Source of the DNA: Brenneria izadpanahii
GTDB taxonomy: Bacteria > Pseudomonadota > Gammaproteobacteria > Enterobacterales > Enterobacteriaceae
Direction: 5' to 3'
NCBI RefSeq assembly: GCF_017569925.1
Contig: NZ_CP050854.1
Location: 1,550,001-1,614,000 of the forward strand
Length of the DNA: 64,000 nt
Shown here in pieces: positions 27,917 to 38,094 of the stretch; positions within the stretch are counted from its first letter, which is position 1; every line of letters begins with the position of its first letter. The notes below the pieces were generated by a model. It searched no databases and was not told the DNA's origin. It saw only the letters and a program-made list of their open reading frames with translations. The translations under genes and the position numbers were made by a program.

Positions 27917-28402
27917 ATGCAAGTTTTGATTATGCGTCATGGTGATGCCGTGCCTGATGCCGCCAGCGATTCGCAGCGGCCCTTGAGTGCGCGCGGTTAT
28001 GATGAATCGCAGAAGATGGCGTTTTGGCTGAATACCCAGGGAATGAATATCGATCGCATTCTGGTTAGTCCTTACCTGCGCGCGCAGCAAACGTTGAAAG
28101 CGGTTAGGGATATTTTGTCATTGCCGGTGGAAGACGAGTGTTTGCCGGAGCTAACGCCCGGCGGCAATGCCAAATTAGTCAGTTATTATCTACAGACGCT
28201 GGCAAAGGAAGGGACGGAATCGGTGCTGATTATCTCTCACCTGCCATTGGTCGGCTACCTGGTCGCGGAGTTATGCCCAGCTGAAACGGCCCCCATGTTT
28301 GCGACCTCGGCCATTGCCTGCGTAAATATTGATGAGCAATCGGGCAACGGCGTGTTTGACTGGCAGGTCAGCCCGTCTCAGCTAGAACGGAAGATTTCAT
28401 AA
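27917..28402 (+). CDS. sixA: SixA phosphohistidine phosphatase
   Basis: 161 residues. Histidine-phosphatase superfamily: catalytic RHG at residues 7-9 (VLIMRHGDA), SPYLRAQQT and the second histidine in IISHLPLVG. SixA dephosphorylates histidine-phosphorylated proteins such as the nitrogen phosphotransferase carrier NPr and was first described for ArcB. Start chosen at 27917 to match the family N-terminus MQVLIMRHG. Convergent with smrB, as in E. coli. Confidence 0.93.
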   Translation: MQVLIMRHGDAVPDAASDSQRPLSARGYDESQKMAFWLNTQGMNIDRILVSPYLRAQQTLKAVRDILSLPVEDECLPELTPGGNAKLVSYYLQTLAKEGTESVLIISHLPLVGYLVAELCPAETAPMFATSAIACVNIDEQSGNGVFDWQVSPSQLERKIS

Positions 28403-28444
28403 CAAGGCGCTTCTTGCCAACCGAAGGCGCTCCCGCCCAGGGGG

Positions 28445-28981
28445 CTACGAAGGCGCATCCAGGGCGACGAGCACCAGTAACGCGGCGCTCCCGCCAAACT
28501 CCTTGGGCGCTTGGTGAAACGCCAGCACATCGGGATGTTGCGCCAGCCACAGCGGCGTCTGCTGTTTTAGAATATGTTTGCCGTGACCGTGCATAACGCA
28601 GGCGCAATAAACATGTTCCCGGCGGCAGGCGGCCAGCAGCGCGCCCAGTTCCTGTTTGGCCTGCAATTGCGTCAGACCGTGCAGATCGAGAAATAACTCA
28701 GGGGAATAATCTCCCCGCCGCAGTTTCTTCAATTCATAGTGGTCGACGCCGGGGCGAACGTAGCGGGTCGGGCCGTCGCTTTCCAACTGCGGCTGAAATT
28801 CGTCTGAAAAATAAAAACTGGCGTCGACCTGCTCCTGCAATGCCCGTCTGGGCGGCAACTCGCTGAGTTTGCGGCGCGCCGGCTTATGGAGATAGGTATC
28901 CTGGCGCAGCTTTTTAGCGCCGGAGACTGAAGCACGAAACAGCTGTAATTCTTCGTCATTCAGTGAGTATTTATTCTTCAT
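28445..28981 (-). CDS. smrB: SmrB ribosome-collision endonuclease
   Basis: 178 residues. The N-terminal part has charged helices ([19 protein letters not shown]). The Smr domain is near residues 98-175: [15 protein letters not shown], then [16 protein letters not shown] and the C-terminal [11 protein letters not shown]. SmrB cleaves mRNA at collided ribosomes to start rescue. Divergent from prmB with about 170 bases between, the conserved enterobacterial arrangement. Confidence 0.93.
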   Translation of the reverse strand: MKNKYSLNDEELQLFRASVSGAKKLRQDTYLHKPARRKLSELPPRRALQEQVDASFYFSDEFQPQLESDGPTRYVRPGVDHYELKKLRRGDYSPELFLDLHGLTQLQAKQELGALLAACRREHVYCACVMHGHGKHILKQQTPLWLAQHPDVLAFHQAPKEFGGSAALLVLVALDAPS

Positions 28982-29151
28982 CGGTTTGTCACTCTACATC
29001 AACATTCCGCCAGTTTACCTTTTCTCTGTTCCGCCGCTAAATAAAAGTCTGCTAAACCTTAGCTCGGCAGGTTATAACTGCTGATTTGTCGCGGGCTTCA
29101 TGGCAAACTAGGCGTCAATTTTCCATTCGGATGTGTCTGCGGAGGATAACC

Positions 29152-30084
29152 TTGGACAAAATTTTCGTCGACGAGGCCATCAACGATCTTCATACCATAC
29201 AGGATATGTTGCGTTGGGCCGTCAGCCGGTTTAACGCAGCCAATGTCTATTATGGTCACGGTACGGATAATCCCTGGGATGAAGCGGTTCAGCTGGTTCT
29301 GCCCAGTTTGTTTTTACCTCTTGATATTCCAGAGGATATGTATACCTCGCGTTTAACTTCCAGCGAGCGTCATCGCATTGTCGAACGCGTTATTCGCCGG
29401 GTAAATGAACGCATCCCGGTCGCCTATCTGACCAACAAAGCCTGGTTCTGCGGCCTGGAATTTTATGTCGATGAGCGGGTTTTGGTGCCGCGTTCGCCTA
29501 TCGGCGAATTAATCGGCAATTACTTCGGCGAACTGCTGCCGAAAGCGCCCGCACATATTCTGGATATGTGCACCGGCAGCGGCTGTATTGCGATTGCCTG
29601 CGCCCAAGCTTTTCCGCAAGCGGAAGTCGACGCGGTGGACATCTCTGCGGATGTGCTGGCGGTGACCGAACAGAACATACAGCAACACGGCATGGAACAT
29701 TGCGTTACGCCCATCCGTTCCGATCTGTTCCGCGACTTGCCCGCCATCCAGTACGACCTGATCGTGACCAATCCGCCTTATGTCGATGAAGAAGACATGT
29801 CGGATCTGCCGCAGGAATTCCGCTATGAGCCGGAATTGGGGCTGGCGGCAGGGAGCGACGGCCTGAAACTGGTGCGCCGTATTCTGGCTTGCGCGCCGGA
29901 CTATCTCAGCGATGACGGCGTGCTGATTTGCGAAGTGGGCAACAGCATGGTGCACTTGATCGAGCAATATCCCGATATCCCGTTCACCTGGCTGGAGTTC
30001 GACAACGGCGGAGACGGGGTATTCATGTTGACCAAATCTCAACTCGTTGATTGTCAAACGCATTTCAGCATATATCGTGACTGA
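29152..30084 (+). CDS. prmB: PrmB ribosomal protein uL3 glutamine N5-methyltransferase
   Basis: 310 residues. Methylates a glutamine of ribosomal protein L3 using S-adenosylmethionine. SAM fold [15 protein letters not shown] and the diagnostic NPPY ([12 protein letters not shown]) are present, and [13 protein letters not shown] is typical of the Prm family. The start is TTG at 29152: GGAGG lies 7 bases before it, and the protein then begins with DKIFVDEAI exactly like E. coli PrmB. The longer frame from 29086 is rejected. aroC follows after 46 bases. Confidence 0.94.
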   Translation: MDKIFVDEAINDLHTIQDMLRWAVSRFNAANVYYGHGTDNPWDEAVQLVLPSLFLPLDIPEDMYTSRLTSSERHRIVERVIRRVNERIPVAYLTNKAWFCGLEFYVDERVLVPRSPIGELIGNYFGELLPKAPAHILDMCTGSGCIAIACAQAFPQAEVDAVDISADVLAVTEQNIQQHGMEHCVTPIRSDLFRDLPAIQYDLIVTNPPYVDEEDMSDLPQEFRYEPELGLAAGSDGLKLVRRILACAPDYLSDDGVLICEVGNSMVHLIEQYPDIPFTWLEFDNGGDGVFMLTKSQLVDCQTHFSIYRD

Positions 30085-30130
30085 TTCGATACATAAGTTA
30101 AAACCATTATTGATACGCTAAGGAGTTGTG

Positions 30131-31216
30131 ATGGCAGGCAACAGTATTGGGCAGTTTTTCCGCGTCACCACATTTGGTGAGTCTCACGGAATTGCCCTGG
30201 GCTGTGTGGTTGACGGCGTACCGCCAGGGATCCCGCTGACGGAGGCCGATCTGCAACACGATCTGGATCGCCGCCGCCCAGGGACGTCCCGTTACACGAC
30301 CCAGCGTCGTGAACCCGACCAGGTTCGTATTCTCTCGGGAGTATTTGACGGCGTAACCACCGGAACCAGCATTGGCTTACTGATCGAAAATACCGATCAG
30401 CGTTCTCAGGATTACAGCGCCATCAAAGACGTTTTCCGCCCAGGTCATGCCGATTACACCTATGAACAAAAATATGGTCTGCGTGATTATCGCGGCGGCG
30501 GCCGCTCTTCGGCGCGAGAAACCGCGATGCGGGTCGCGGCCGGGGCGATAGCGAAAAAGTATCTGCAACAGCAGCACGGCGTGAAAATTCGCGGCTATCT
30601 ATCCCAGATCGGCGATGTGGCCTGTGAGCTGAAAGATTGGGATCTGGTTGAACAGAATCCTTTTTTCTGCCCGGACGCCGACAAATTGGATGCCTTGGAC
30701 GAGCTGATGCGGGCGCTGAAAAAAGAAGGCGATTCCATCGGCGCCAAGGTCAGCGTGGTGGCCGAGTCGGTTCCCGCCGGGTTGGGTGAGCCGGTATTTG
30801 ATCGTCTTGACGCCGATCTGGCGCACGCCCTGATGAGCATCAATGCGGTGAAAGGGGTGGAAATTGGCGACGGCTTCGCGGTGGTGACGAAACGCGGCAG
30901 CGAAAACCGCGATGAGATTACCCCGCAGGGTTTCCAGAGCAACCACGCCGGCGGCATTTTAGGCGGCATCAGCAGCGGACAGCACATTATTGCTCATTTG
31001 GCGTTGAAACCGACGTCCAGCATTATGGTGCCGGGAAAAACCATTAACCGTCAGGGCGAAGCGACGGAAATGGTAACCCGCGGACGTCACGATCCCTGCG
31101 TGGGGATCCGCGCGGTGCCGATTGCCGAAGCGATGATGGCGATTGTATTAATGGATCACCTGCTGCGCCAGCGTGCGCAGTGTGGCGATGTCGAAAGTCA
31201 GGTTCCCCGCTGGTAA
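30131..31216 (+). CDS. aroC: Chorismate synthase
   Basis: 361 residues. Converts EPSP to chorismate with reduced FMN, the last step of the shikimate pathway. Signatures: [31 protein letters not shown] (phosphate/FMN binding), [20 protein letters not shown] and the C-terminal [15 protein letters not shown]. The ATG at 30131 has AAGGAG; a GTG directly before it is not needed. Sits between prmB and mepA in the conserved operon. Confidence 0.97.
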   Translation: MAGNSIGQFFRVTTFGESHGIALGCVVDGVPPGIPLTEADLQHDLDRRRPGTSRYTTQRREPDQVRILSGVFDGVTTGTSIGLLIENTDQRSQDYSAIKDVFRPGHADYTYEQKYGLRDYRGGGRSSARETAMRVAAGAIAKKYLQQQHGVKIRGYLSQIGDVACELKDWDLVEQNPFFCPDADKLDALDELMRALKKEGDSIGAKVSVVAESVPAGLGEPVFDRLDADLAHALMSINAVKGVEIGDGFAVVTKRGSENRDEITPQGFQSNHAGGILGGISSGQHIIAHLALKPTSSIMVPGKTINRQGEATEMVTRGRHDPCVGIRAVPIAEAMMAIVLMDHLLRQRAQCGDVESQVPRW

Positions 31217-31222
31217 CACATA

Positions 31223-32053
31223 ATGAAAAAAGGGTTAGTTGGGTTTATCGCGTTGGTATGCTGCGCACCGCTATGGGCGAAGACCCCCTGGCAGGAAATA
31301 ACGCACCCGGTTGCGGGCGCGCCTCAGGCCATCGGCAGTTTTTCCAATGGTTGCATCATCGGCGCTCATCCGCTGCCGCTGCAGTCGCCGGATTATCAAG
31401 TCATGCGCGTCGATCAGCGGCGCTACTATGGTCATCCCGATCTGCTGGCTTTTATTTCCCGCCTGAGCGCAACGGTTAAGCGCCGTACGGCCGCCAATGT
31501 ATTGATTGGCGATATGGGGATGCCGGCCGGCGGGCGTTTTAGCAGCGGCCATGCCAGCCATCAGTCCGGCCTGGATGTTGATATCTGGCTGCAATTACCG
31601 AAGCGGCGCTGGAGCGAGCAACAGCTTCTTAAGCCGCAGCCTATCGATCTGGTCGCGGGAAATGGCCGCCAGATTAATCCCCGCGTTTGGCGGCCTGAAG
31701 TGGCGACGCTGGTGAAGCTGGCGGCGAAAGATAGCGAAGTGACGCGCATTTTCGTTCATCCGGCGATAAAAAAACAGCTGTGCGTCGAAGCGGGTCAGGA
31801 TCGTGACTGGCTACGCAAAGTTCGTCCGTGGTTCGGCCACCGCGCGCATATGCACGTTCGTCTGCGCTGTCCGGCCGATAGCCTGGAGTGTCAGGAGCAG
31901 GCGCCGCCGCCCCAAGGCGATGGATGCGGCGCTGAGTTAACCAGTTGGTTCCAGCCTAAGCAGCCGGGACAGGAGCAGCCGGTCAAAACCTCGCCGCCGC
32001 CTTTACCCTCTACATGTCAGTCTTTAGTCGATAAGCATTTTGCAGCGGAATAA
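31223..32053 (+). CDS. mepA: MepA penicillin-insensitive murein endopeptidase
   Basis: 276 residues. Signal peptide ending [11 protein letters not shown]-type zinc peptidase: [20 protein letters not shown] supplies zinc ligands His and Asp, and [15 protein letters not shown] the C-terminal His ligands. It cuts D-Ala-mDAP cross-links in peptidoglycan in the periplasm. The C-terminal 50 residues are Pro/Gln-rich. Six bases after aroC; next gene 3 bases on. Confidence 0.94.
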   Translation: MKKGLVGFIALVCCAPLWAKTPWQEITHPVAGAPQAIGSFSNGCIIGAHPLPLQSPDYQVMRVDQRRYYGHPDLLAFISRLSATVKRRTAANVLIGDMGMPAGGRFSSGHASHQSGLDVDIWLQLPKRRWSEQQLLKPQPIDLVAGNGRQINPRVWRPEVATLVKLAAKDSEVTRIFVHPAIKKQLCVEAGQDRDWLRKVRPWFGHRAHMHVRLRCPADSLECQEQAPPPQGDGCGAELTSWFQPKQPGQEQPVKTSPPPLPSTCQSLVDKHFAAE

Positions 32054-32056
32054 TTT

Positions 32057-32857
32057 ATGGATTGGTTTGTTGTCGGTCCGGAAATGCTGGGCATTCTTTT
32101 TTTGGTCGCCGTTCTGGCTGGATTTATAGACTCTATCGCCGGTGGCGGCGGTTTATTATGCGTACCGGCTTTGCTTGCCGTCGGGCTGTCGCCCGCGCAG
32201 GCGCTGGCGACCAATAAATTGCAATCCGTCGGCGGTTCGTTTTCAGCCAGCCTCTATTTTATCCGCCGCCGGGCGGTTAATCTGGTCGAGCAGAAGCTGG
32301 CAATCGCCTTGACCTTCATCGGTTCGACGTTTGGCGCCTGGCTAATCCAGCAGATTCACGCCGATTTTCTGCGGCAGCTGTTGCCCGTGCTGATTATTGG
32401 CATCGGACTCTATTTTTTGCTGTCGCCGAAGATTGGCGATGAAGACCGGCAGCGCCGTCTTTCCGGGCTGCCTTTTGCCGTGATTGCCGGCGGCTGCGTC
32501 GGGTTCTATGACGGTTTCTTTGGTCCGGGAGCCGGCTCGTTCTATGCGCTGGCTTTTGTCACCTTGAGCGGTTTTAATCTGGCGAAGGCGACGGCGCATG
32601 CCAAAATCCTTAATTTCACCTCTAATTTCGGCGGGCTGCTGTTTTTTATGCTTGGCGGTAAAGTGGTGTGGGGGCTGGGCGCGGTGATGCTGGCGGGGCA
32701 GTTTATCGGCGCGCGTCTCGGCGCCAAAATGGTGTTGAGCAAGGGGCAAAAGCTGATTCGCCCTATGCTGGTGATTGTTTCCGCCATCATGAGCTGCAAA
32801 CTTATTTATGACAACCATGGGCATGACATCGCACATTGGCTGGGGCAATTTTTCTGA
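32057..32857 (+). CDS. yfcA: YfcA, TSUP/TauE-SafE family membrane transporter
   Basis: 266 residues, about eight membrane helices. Repeated TSUP motifs: AGFIDSIAGGGGLLCVPALL with ALATNKLQSVGGSFSAS in the first half and GFYDGFFGPGAGSFYALAF with KATAHAKILNFTSNFGG in the second. Family members export sulfonates, sulfite or related anions; the YfcA substrate is not settled. Its stop overlaps the epmC start by one base (TGATG). Confidence 0.92.
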   Translation: MDWFVVGPEMLGILFLVAVLAGFIDSIAGGGGLLCVPALLAVGLSPAQALATNKLQSVGGSFSASLYFIRRRAVNLVEQKLAIALTFIGSTFGAWLIQQIHADFLRQLLPVLIIGIGLYFLLSPKIGDEDRQRRLSGLPFAVIAGGCVGFYDGFFGPGAGSFYALAFVTLSGFNLAKATAHAKILNFTSNFGGLLFFMLGGKVVWGLGAVMLAGQFIGARLGAKMVLSKGQKLIRPMLVIVSAIMSCKLIYDNHGHDIAHWLGQFF

Positions 32858-33420
32858 TGGCGACAAAAACAAATACGAGTACGCATCACTATCAGCAGTT
32901 AATCGATATTTTTAATGATTGCTTTAGCGAAGAGTACAACACCCGCCTGGTCAAGGGCGATGATGAGCCAATCTATCTGCCGGCGGACGAGCAGGCGCCG
33001 TATCATCGGATTATCTTTGCGCACGGTTTTTACGCCAGCGCGCTGCACGAAATTTCCCACTGGTGCATTGCCGGCGAAAAACGGCGTTTGCAGGTCGATT
33101 TCGGCTACTGGTATTGTCCCGATGGGCGCGACGCCATGACTCAGTCTCAGTTTGAGTCCGTTGAGATCAAGCCGCAGGCGTTCGATTGGCTGTTCTGCGC
33201 GGCGGCGGATTTTCCGTTCAACGTCAGCTGCGACAATTTGAATGGCGACGTCGAGCCGGATCGCATCGCTTTTCAACGCCGGGTGCATGCGCAGGTGATG
33301 CAGTATCTGCAGCAGGGGATCCCGGCGCGGCCCGCGCGCTTTATTAATGCGTTACAATCGTTTTACAATACGCCGCCGCTGACGGCCGAACGCTTTCCCT
33401 ATCCAGCCGATCTCTGCTGA
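32857..33420 (+). CDS. epmC: EpmC elongation factor P hydroxylase
   Basis: 187 residues. Non-haem iron hydroxylase completing modification of the EF-P lysine after EpmA and EpmB. Metal site HEISHWCIAG near residue 62; VDFGYWYCPDGRD, FESVEIKPQAFDWLFC and FNVSCDNL are the conserved YfcM blocks. The start is at 32857, overlapping the yfcA stop; the longer frame starts inside yfcA. Length fits E. coli YfcM (182). Confidence 0.93.
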   Translation: MATKTNTSTHHYQQLIDIFNDCFSEEYNTRLVKGDDEPIYLPADEQAPYHRIIFAHGFYASALHEISHWCIAGEKRRLQVDFGYWYCPDGRDAMTQSQFESVEIKPQAFDWLFCAAADFPFNVSCDNLNGDVEPDRIAFQRRVHAQVMQYLQQGIPARPARFINALQSFYNTPPLTAERFPYPADLC

Positions 33421-33454
33421 ATCGCGCTGAAAACCGATTAACTGAGGATGATAA

Positions 33455-33742
33455 ATGATCGCAGAATTTGAGGCGCGTATTCTGGCGCTGATTGATGACA
33501 TGGTGGAGCATGCCAGCGACGACGAACTTTTTGCCGGCGGCTATCTGCAGGGTCATTTGACGGTGTCGGTGGCGGAAGCGGAGGAGAACGGCGAGCATAC
33601 TCCCGAAGCGCTTTATGCGCGGGTCAGCGGCAGCATTGATAAAGCCATCAAAAACGGCGAGCTGTCTCCTCCGGATCAAGCGCTGGTGAATGATATGTGG
33701 GAAAGGCTATTCCAGCAGGCGATGAGCCGGAAAACGCATTAA
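33455..33742 (+). CDS. yfcL: YfcL family protein
   Basis: 95 residues, acidic, cytoplasmic. [20 protein letters not shown] and a C-terminal [13 protein letters not shown] are the conserved parts of this small enterobacterial family of unknown function. Shine-Dalgarno GAGGAT. Last gene of the aroC-side operon, as in E. coli. Confidence 0.88.
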   Translation: MIAEFEARILALIDDMVEHASDDELFAGGYLQGHLTVSVAEAEENGEHTPEALYARVSGSIDKAIKNGELSPPDQALVNDMWERLFQQAMSRKTH

Positions 33743-33757
33743 AGGTATGGTTCTACT

Positions 33758-33784
33758 GTTCCGGCGGGGGCGGCCCGCCGGAAC
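33758..33784. terminator. Hairpin between convergent yfcL and azlD
   Basis: Perfect 11-bp inverted repeat GTTCCGGCGGG / CCCGCCGGAAC with a 5-base loop, 15 bases after the yfcL stop. A T-rich run (GTTGTTTTTT) comes about 10 bases later on the plus strand. Probably a bidirectional end. Confidence 0.6.
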
Positions 33785-33799
33785 GGATAGCGTTGTTTT

Positions 33800-34111
33800 T
33801 TAAAACCACGCGCATAACAGATAAAAGAACAGCAAACTGACCAGAACGCAGATAACCATGCTGCGGATAAAAAACGCGATAACGGCGCTAAAGATCGCTC
33901 CCCAGAAATAAGGATTATCGGGAAACGGCCGTAAATCTCCCTGGGCAAACAGGATCACGGGGCCGCAGATCGCGCTGAGCAGACAAGGCGCCGAGTATTT
34001 CAGCGCGTCATGCGCTAGTCCCGGCAGTTTTACCGGCGTTCGGGGTTCAAGAAAGATGTAACGGTTGAAAAATACGATCCCGGCCAGCGCGCACAGCAAT
34101 AACCAACTCAT
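33800..34111 (-). CDS. AzlD-family branched-chain amino acid exporter small subunit
   Basis: 103 residues with about four hydrophobic helices (SWLLLCALAGIVFFNRYIFL, then DALKYSAPCLLSAICGPVIL, FFIRSMVICVLVSLLFFYLL). AzlD is the small partner of AzlC in LIV-E type exporters of leucine, isoleucine and valine analogues. Strong GGAGG Shine-Dalgarno; ATG overlaps the azlC stop (ATGA), so the subunits are coupled. Confidence 0.85.
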   Translation of the reverse strand: MSWLLLCALAGIVFFNRYIFLEPRTPVKLPGLAHDALKYSAPCLLSAICGPVILFAQGDLRPFPDNPYFWGAIFSAVIAFFIRSMVICVLVSLLFFYLLCAWF

Positions 34112-34845
34112 ACTTCCTCCCTCGCTATGCGCGAGACCATGACGGAAAACATCATTCCGCAAAGACCGGAAATAATAATCGCCCCTTCAATATGATAGTA
34201 AGACAGCAGCATAGAGCCGAGCAGCGAAAACAGCACGCCGGAAAAAACGCTGAGACGATTAATCATCGGTACGATTAGCGTAATAAAGGTGGCGATAATT
34301 GAAAAATCGAGGTGATATTTTTCCAGATCGGGAATGGCGTTCGCCATAAAAATACCCAGCAGTCCGCATATATTCCAGCAAAGATAAAATACCAGTCCGG
34401 CGCCAATCAGATAACCCGGCGTCAGCGTTTCTTTATTCTTTTTCGCCATGCTCAGCGCAAAGAGTTCATCCGTAAGCAGAAAACCGATTGGAATACGGTA
34501 ACGGGCGCGTAATAGGGAAACGAACTCCCTGAGCGTCAGTCCGTAAATAAAATGTTGGGCGGTCAGAAAAAAGATCGAGACGACGATGGTAAATAAGCTG
34601 GCCCCGGACATCAGCAGGCCGAGAGTGACGAGCTGCGCGGCGCCGGCAAAGATGATGGCGGACATTCCGACGGCCTGCCATAGGCTCAACCCGGATTGTA
34701 TCGCCATGGAGCCGGCCAGGATCCCCCATGGAATGACCGACAGGCACAGCGGCAACATCGCCACCGCTCCGGCGGTAAAGCCATGCCATGGGGACGGCGT
34801 TTTATTGTCATCCGGCGATAACACGTCAGCCTCAGGCGTATTCAT
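34108..34845 (-). CDS. AzlC-family amino acid exporter large subunit
   Basis: 245 residues, about seven helices. AzlC signatures: LPLCLSVIPWGILAGSMA, SAIIFAGAAQLVTLGLL, AQHFIYGLTLRE and FLLTDELFALSMA. Forms the LIV-E export pair with the overlapping azlD. An AraC-type gene on the same strand upstream is the probable regulator. Inserted between yfcL and mnmC, which in E. coli are close neighbours, so the three genes are an accessory block. Confidence 0.88.
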   Translation of the reverse strand: MNTPEADVLSPDDNKTPSPWHGFTAGAVAMLPLCLSVIPWGILAGSMAIQSGLSLWQAVGMSAIIFAGAAQLVTLGLLMSGASLFTIVVSIFFLTAQHFIYGLTLREFVSLLRARYRIPIGFLLTDELFALSMAKKNKETLTPGYLIGAGLVFYLCWNICGLLGIFMANAIPDLEKYHLDFSIIATFITLIVPMINRLSVFSGVLFSLLGSMLLSYYHIEGAIIISGLCGMMFSVMVSRIAREEV

Positions 34846-34924
34846 AGATAATCATATCCTCAAAAAAAACGATGAATGCAGCCTACGGCGATAGCGTAAT
34901 AATGTATTGAATAAAATTGCTCAG

Positions 34925-35041
34925 TATACTCGTCATACTTCACGTCGCAGGTGCGTTGGCCGCGCTCAGCCACCCGAATCACTTACCTGACGGGATTCCT
35001 TCTCTTGCCGCCTTCCTGCAACTCGAATTATTTAGCGTATA
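34925..35041. repeat. Palindromic intergenic repeat, TATACCC family, copy 2
   Basis: 117 bases with inverted ends: TATACTCGTCATACTTCACG then TCGCAGG at the left, and CCTGCAACTCGAATTATTTA then GCGTATA at the right. The ends are related to those at 17457 and 56841; the interior differs. It lies between azlC and the AraC regulator gene, so it sits inside this transcript. Confidence 0.75.
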
Positions 35042-35052
35042 AATAAATGCCG

Positions 35053-35910
35053 CTAACCTTTTATCTGATAATTCGCAGGGAAATTCAGCGAGCGTATAAA
35101 TTCGCCCGGCGTGATGCCCAGGGCTTTTTTAAAGTGCCGATTGAAATGACTTTGATCGGAAAATCCGCACAATGAGGAAACGGTTAATATGCTGTGTCCC
35201 GCCAGTAATAATGATTTAGCTTTTCGCAGCCGGGCATGAACTAAATAAGCGTGCGGCGTCATGCCCACCGTTTTTTTAAACTGGCGTAAAAAATGCCACG
35301 GGCTGAGCGTCGCGATATTAGCCAGTTCGATCAGCGACACATCCTGTTCGGGGCAGGCATCGATTAATGCTTTAACGTTGGCGATATGGTTAGCGGAATC
35401 CGGTAAGTCGCGTTCGAAGACACGGCTTTTCCCATATCGCATGATCAACCAGGCCAGCGATGAGAAGAGCAGCGTTTCTTTCAATAGCGAGTTGCCCTCC
35501 TGCGTTAATAGAGTAAATGTCAGAAGCAGTTGCTCCGACAGACCGGGATCGTGCACCACCGCATCTGGAAACCAGGGAATCGCCCCCTGGGATTGTTGAA
35601 GGTCGCGGGAAAGGGAACGCAGCAAATCAAGGGTGGGGTAAATCGCCCGATATGACCATCCGCCGGCCACGGCTGAATGTCCGGTATGAATTTCATCGGC
35701 GTTCACCAAAATAATGTCGCCTTTGGGCGCTACGTGATCGCCGCCGGTGCGATAAAAACGCTGCGCGCCTTCTTCAATGACGCCGATACAGAAATTTTCA
35801 TGCGCGTGGCGGGAGAAACGCTGCTGTTTGTAATGCGCTTGCAGCATTTCCAAACCGCCGAACTCTTTAAAATGGCGAAAATGGGCTTGTTCCTTCTCTT
35901 TCTCCGCCAT
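35053..35910 (-). CDS. AraC-family transcriptional regulator
   Basis: 285 residues. N-terminal cupin-like ligand domain (KQQRFSRHAHENFCIGVIEEG, residues about 30-90) and C-terminal double HTH (residues about 185-280) with LSPWHFLRQFKKTVGMTPHAY and the signature CGFSDQSHFNRHFKKALGITP (read in parts) GEFIR. Same strand and directly upstream of azlCD, so it probably activates this exporter in response to an amino acid or analogue; that is inference from position. Confidence 0.85.
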   Translation of the reverse strand: MAEKEKEQAHFRHFKEFGGLEMLQAHYKQQRFSRHAHENFCIGVIEEGAQRFYRTGGDHVAPKGDIILVNADEIHTGHSAVAGGWSYRAIYPTLDLLRSLSRDLQQSQGAIPWFPDAVVHDPGLSEQLLLTFTLLTQEGNSLLKETLLFSSLAWLIMRYGKSRVFERDLPDSANHIANVKALIDACPEQDVSLIELANIATLSPWHFLRQFKKTVGMTPHAYLVHARLRKAKSLLLAGHSILTVSSLCGFSDQSHFNRHFKKALGITPGEFIRSLNFPANYQIKG

Positions 35911-35981
35911 TGAGCGCCTCCCGTGATTTTGCCCGTTTGGTATAAAATTGCCTCAGTGTTTAATCTGTGCCCGCTTTATCG

Positions 35982-38000
35982 TTAAACCGGCCTGCCTTTC
36001 AACAGTTTTCTGATCCAGAAACGATTAGGATTTAGCGCCGCCAGCGTTTCGCTATCCAGCGGCAGCGGCTCATCATAAATCTGAGAGGCCAGAATTTCGG
36101 CCGCCAATGGCGCGGAGCACAATCCCCGGGAGCCCAAGGCTCCGATAATAAACAGGTTGCGGTAGACCGGCGCCGGCGGGAGATCTTCCTCGTGGCGCCG
36201 CTGTCGCGCCAAATCCTGATAGCACTCAAGCGTTTGCCTGTAATCCGCTACGGCGCCCACTAACGGCAAATGATCGCGCAGCGCGCAGCGAACGCCCTGA
36301 CGCGCCTGGCGGCCGCTGATATCAATCCGCCGCGCCCATTCCGCCTGCGGCAGACAGGCTAACAGGCGCTGACGATTTTCCTGCTGCTCGTCTTCCCGGT
36401 AGTCGGTGGCGCTATCGCCGCGCTGATAGCTGGCGCCGATGCAGTGCTCCTGATGCTGCGGACTGACCGGCGTCAGATAGCCGTCATAGCAAAGCACCTG
36501 TTTGAGCCGCCGCAGCGCCGGCGTCGTCGGGATATGGCTTACCTGGCCGCGAACCGCATAGCATGGCAAATGCCGCGTTTGGGGCCAGTCCGACAACTGA
36601 TAGCCGTTAGCTAACACCAGTACGGCGTGTTCCGCCTGCCGATGATTGTCCAGAGTCAAACGCCAGCCCGCGCTGGTTTGCTCAAGCGCGGAAACCCCGG
36701 TGTTCATGTGCGCGACAAGCCCTTGCCGCCGGGCCAGTTCCAGCGCCGACGCGGTTAGTTCCGCCGGGCACAGCCAGCCGCCATCGGGGTAGGTGACGCC
36801 TCCTGCGCCGAGCATCAGGAGATTCAAGGCTTCAAGCTGTTCCGCCGTGACGCCGAAAACCAGTTCCGGCGGCCATTCGCCTTGCAAAATTTGTTCAATT
36901 TTACGCGCGCTTTTCTCATCATAGGCCAGTTGGCTGACGCCGCACCACTGATGTTCAAAGCTAACGCCCTGTGCCGCCAGTTCGTCATATTGGCGGCGCG
37001 CGAAAGTAAAGGCGGCGGCAAAGAAACGCGAAAGCGCGTCGTGTTTGTTGTTCAGCAAAGGATAGAGCGCGCCTTGCCGGTTGCCCGACGCGCCCTGCGC
37101 CGGTTGCCGATCGGCGCAGTACAGCGTCACCTTCGCCCCGCGTCTTTGCAGCGCCAGCGCGGTTAGCGCGCTGGCGATGCCGCCGCCGATAATGGCGATG
37201 TCGTCGGTTGCGGCGGCCGGCGGACGGGCATACCAGGGGGCGGCGGACGGCGCGGCAATGGATACGGGAAGATCCCCGCTCAGCATTTCGCGCTTCTGGC
37301 CGAATCCTTTGATTTTGCTGACGTTAAATCCCGCCTGCTGGAGTCCGCGCCGTACGAATCCGGCGGCGGTAAAGGTGGCGAATGTCCCTTGCCGTCGGCC
37401 GAGACGCGCCATAGCGTTGAACAGATTATCCGTCCACATATCCGGATTTTTGGACGGCGCGAAGCCGTCAAGGAACCAGGCGTCGACTTTCTGATTCAGC
37501 GATTCATCCACCTCCGACAGCAGCGCATTGACATCGCCGAACCAGAGATCGAGGGTGACGCTGCCTTGCGCCAGTATCAGACGATGGCAGCCGGACACAG
37601 GCAACGGCCATTGCCGGCGTAATTCCTCGGCATATTCAGCCAGTTCGGGCCATTGGGCATGCGCTGCGGACAGATCGTGCCGGCGCAGCGGAAATTTCTC
37701 GAAGCTGATGAAGTGCAGGCGACGTAGCGGCGCTTGCGGCGACCGGGAACGGAAATCTGCGAAGGCCTGCCACAGGGTAAGAAAATTGAGGCCGGTGCCA
37801 AAACCGGTTTCCGCCACCACGCACGCCTCGCGCGGATGCGTCATAAAGCGTTCGGGAAACCGGTTGCCTTTTAAAAATACGTAACGGGTTTCCGCCAGCC
37901 CATCCTGATTCGAAAAATAGACGTCATCAAACTGTTGCGATACAGGTGTACCCTGTTCGTTCCAACGTAATGACGCGTGTTGGATGGAGCGGTTATTCAC
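35982..38000 (-). CDS. mnmC: MnmC bifunctional tRNA mnm5s2U modification enzyme
   Basis: About 672 residues. The N-terminal domain (1-260) is a SAM methyltransferase: [34 protein letters not shown] and [17 protein letters not shown]. The C-terminal domain is a FAD oxidoreductase: [19 protein letters not shown] with [15 protein letters not shown]. It converts cmnm5 to nm5 and then mnm5 at U34 of tRNAs for Lys, Glu and Gln. The start is placed at GTG 38000 since the following [17 protein letters not shown] aligns with the E. coli N-terminus; a TTG at 38021 is the alternative. Divergent from fabB. Confidence 0.93.
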   Translation of the reverse strand: MNNRSIQHASLRWNEQGTPVSQQFDDVYFSNQDGLAETRYVFLKGNRFPERFMTHPREACVVAETGFGTGLNFLTLWQAFADFRSRSPQAPLRRLHFISFEKFPLRRHDLSAAHAQWPELAEYAEELRRQWPLPVSGCHRLILAQGSVTLDLWFGDVNALLSEVDESLNQKVDAWFLDGFAPSKNPDMWTDNLFNAMARLGRRQGTFATFTAAGFVRRGLQQAGFNVSKIKGFGQKREMLSGDLPVSIAAPSAAPWYARPPAAATDDIAIIGGGIASALTALALQRRGAKVTLYCADRQPAQGASGNRQGALYPLLNNKHDALSRFFAAAFTFARRQYDELAAQGVSFEHQWCGVSQLAYDEKSARKIEQILQGEWPPELVFGVTAEQLEALNLLMLGAGGVTYPDGGWLCPAELTASALELARRQGLVAHMNTGVSALEQTSAGWRLTLDNHRQAEHAVLVLANGYQLSDWPQTRHLPCYAVRGQVSHIPTTPALRRLKQVLCYDGYLTPVSPQHQEHCIGASYQRGDSATDYREDEQQENRQRLLACLPQAEWARRIDISGRQARQGVRCALRDHLPLVGAVADYRQTLECYQDLARQRRHEEDLPPAPVYRNLFIIGALGSRGLCSAPLAAEILASQIYDEPLPLDSETLAALNPNRFWIRKLLKGRPV

Positions 38001-38078
38001 GGCAACTGACTCATTATTCAAGCGGTGGTGAGATTTTAACGATCGGAATGTTGAGGCGCAAATTTAGTAAAAGTTCGG

Positions 38079-38093
38079 CTGATCGGACTTGTT
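38079..38093 (+). promoter_or_regulatory. FadR site upstream of fabB
   Basis: CTGATCGGACTTGTT fits the FadR consensus (T-G-N-T-C-N-GAC-N-N-GTT). In E. coli FadR activates fabA and fabB from this kind of site just upstream of the FabR palindrome; the same arrangement is seen here, 67 bases before the start codon. Confidence 0.75.
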
Positions 38094-38094
38094 C

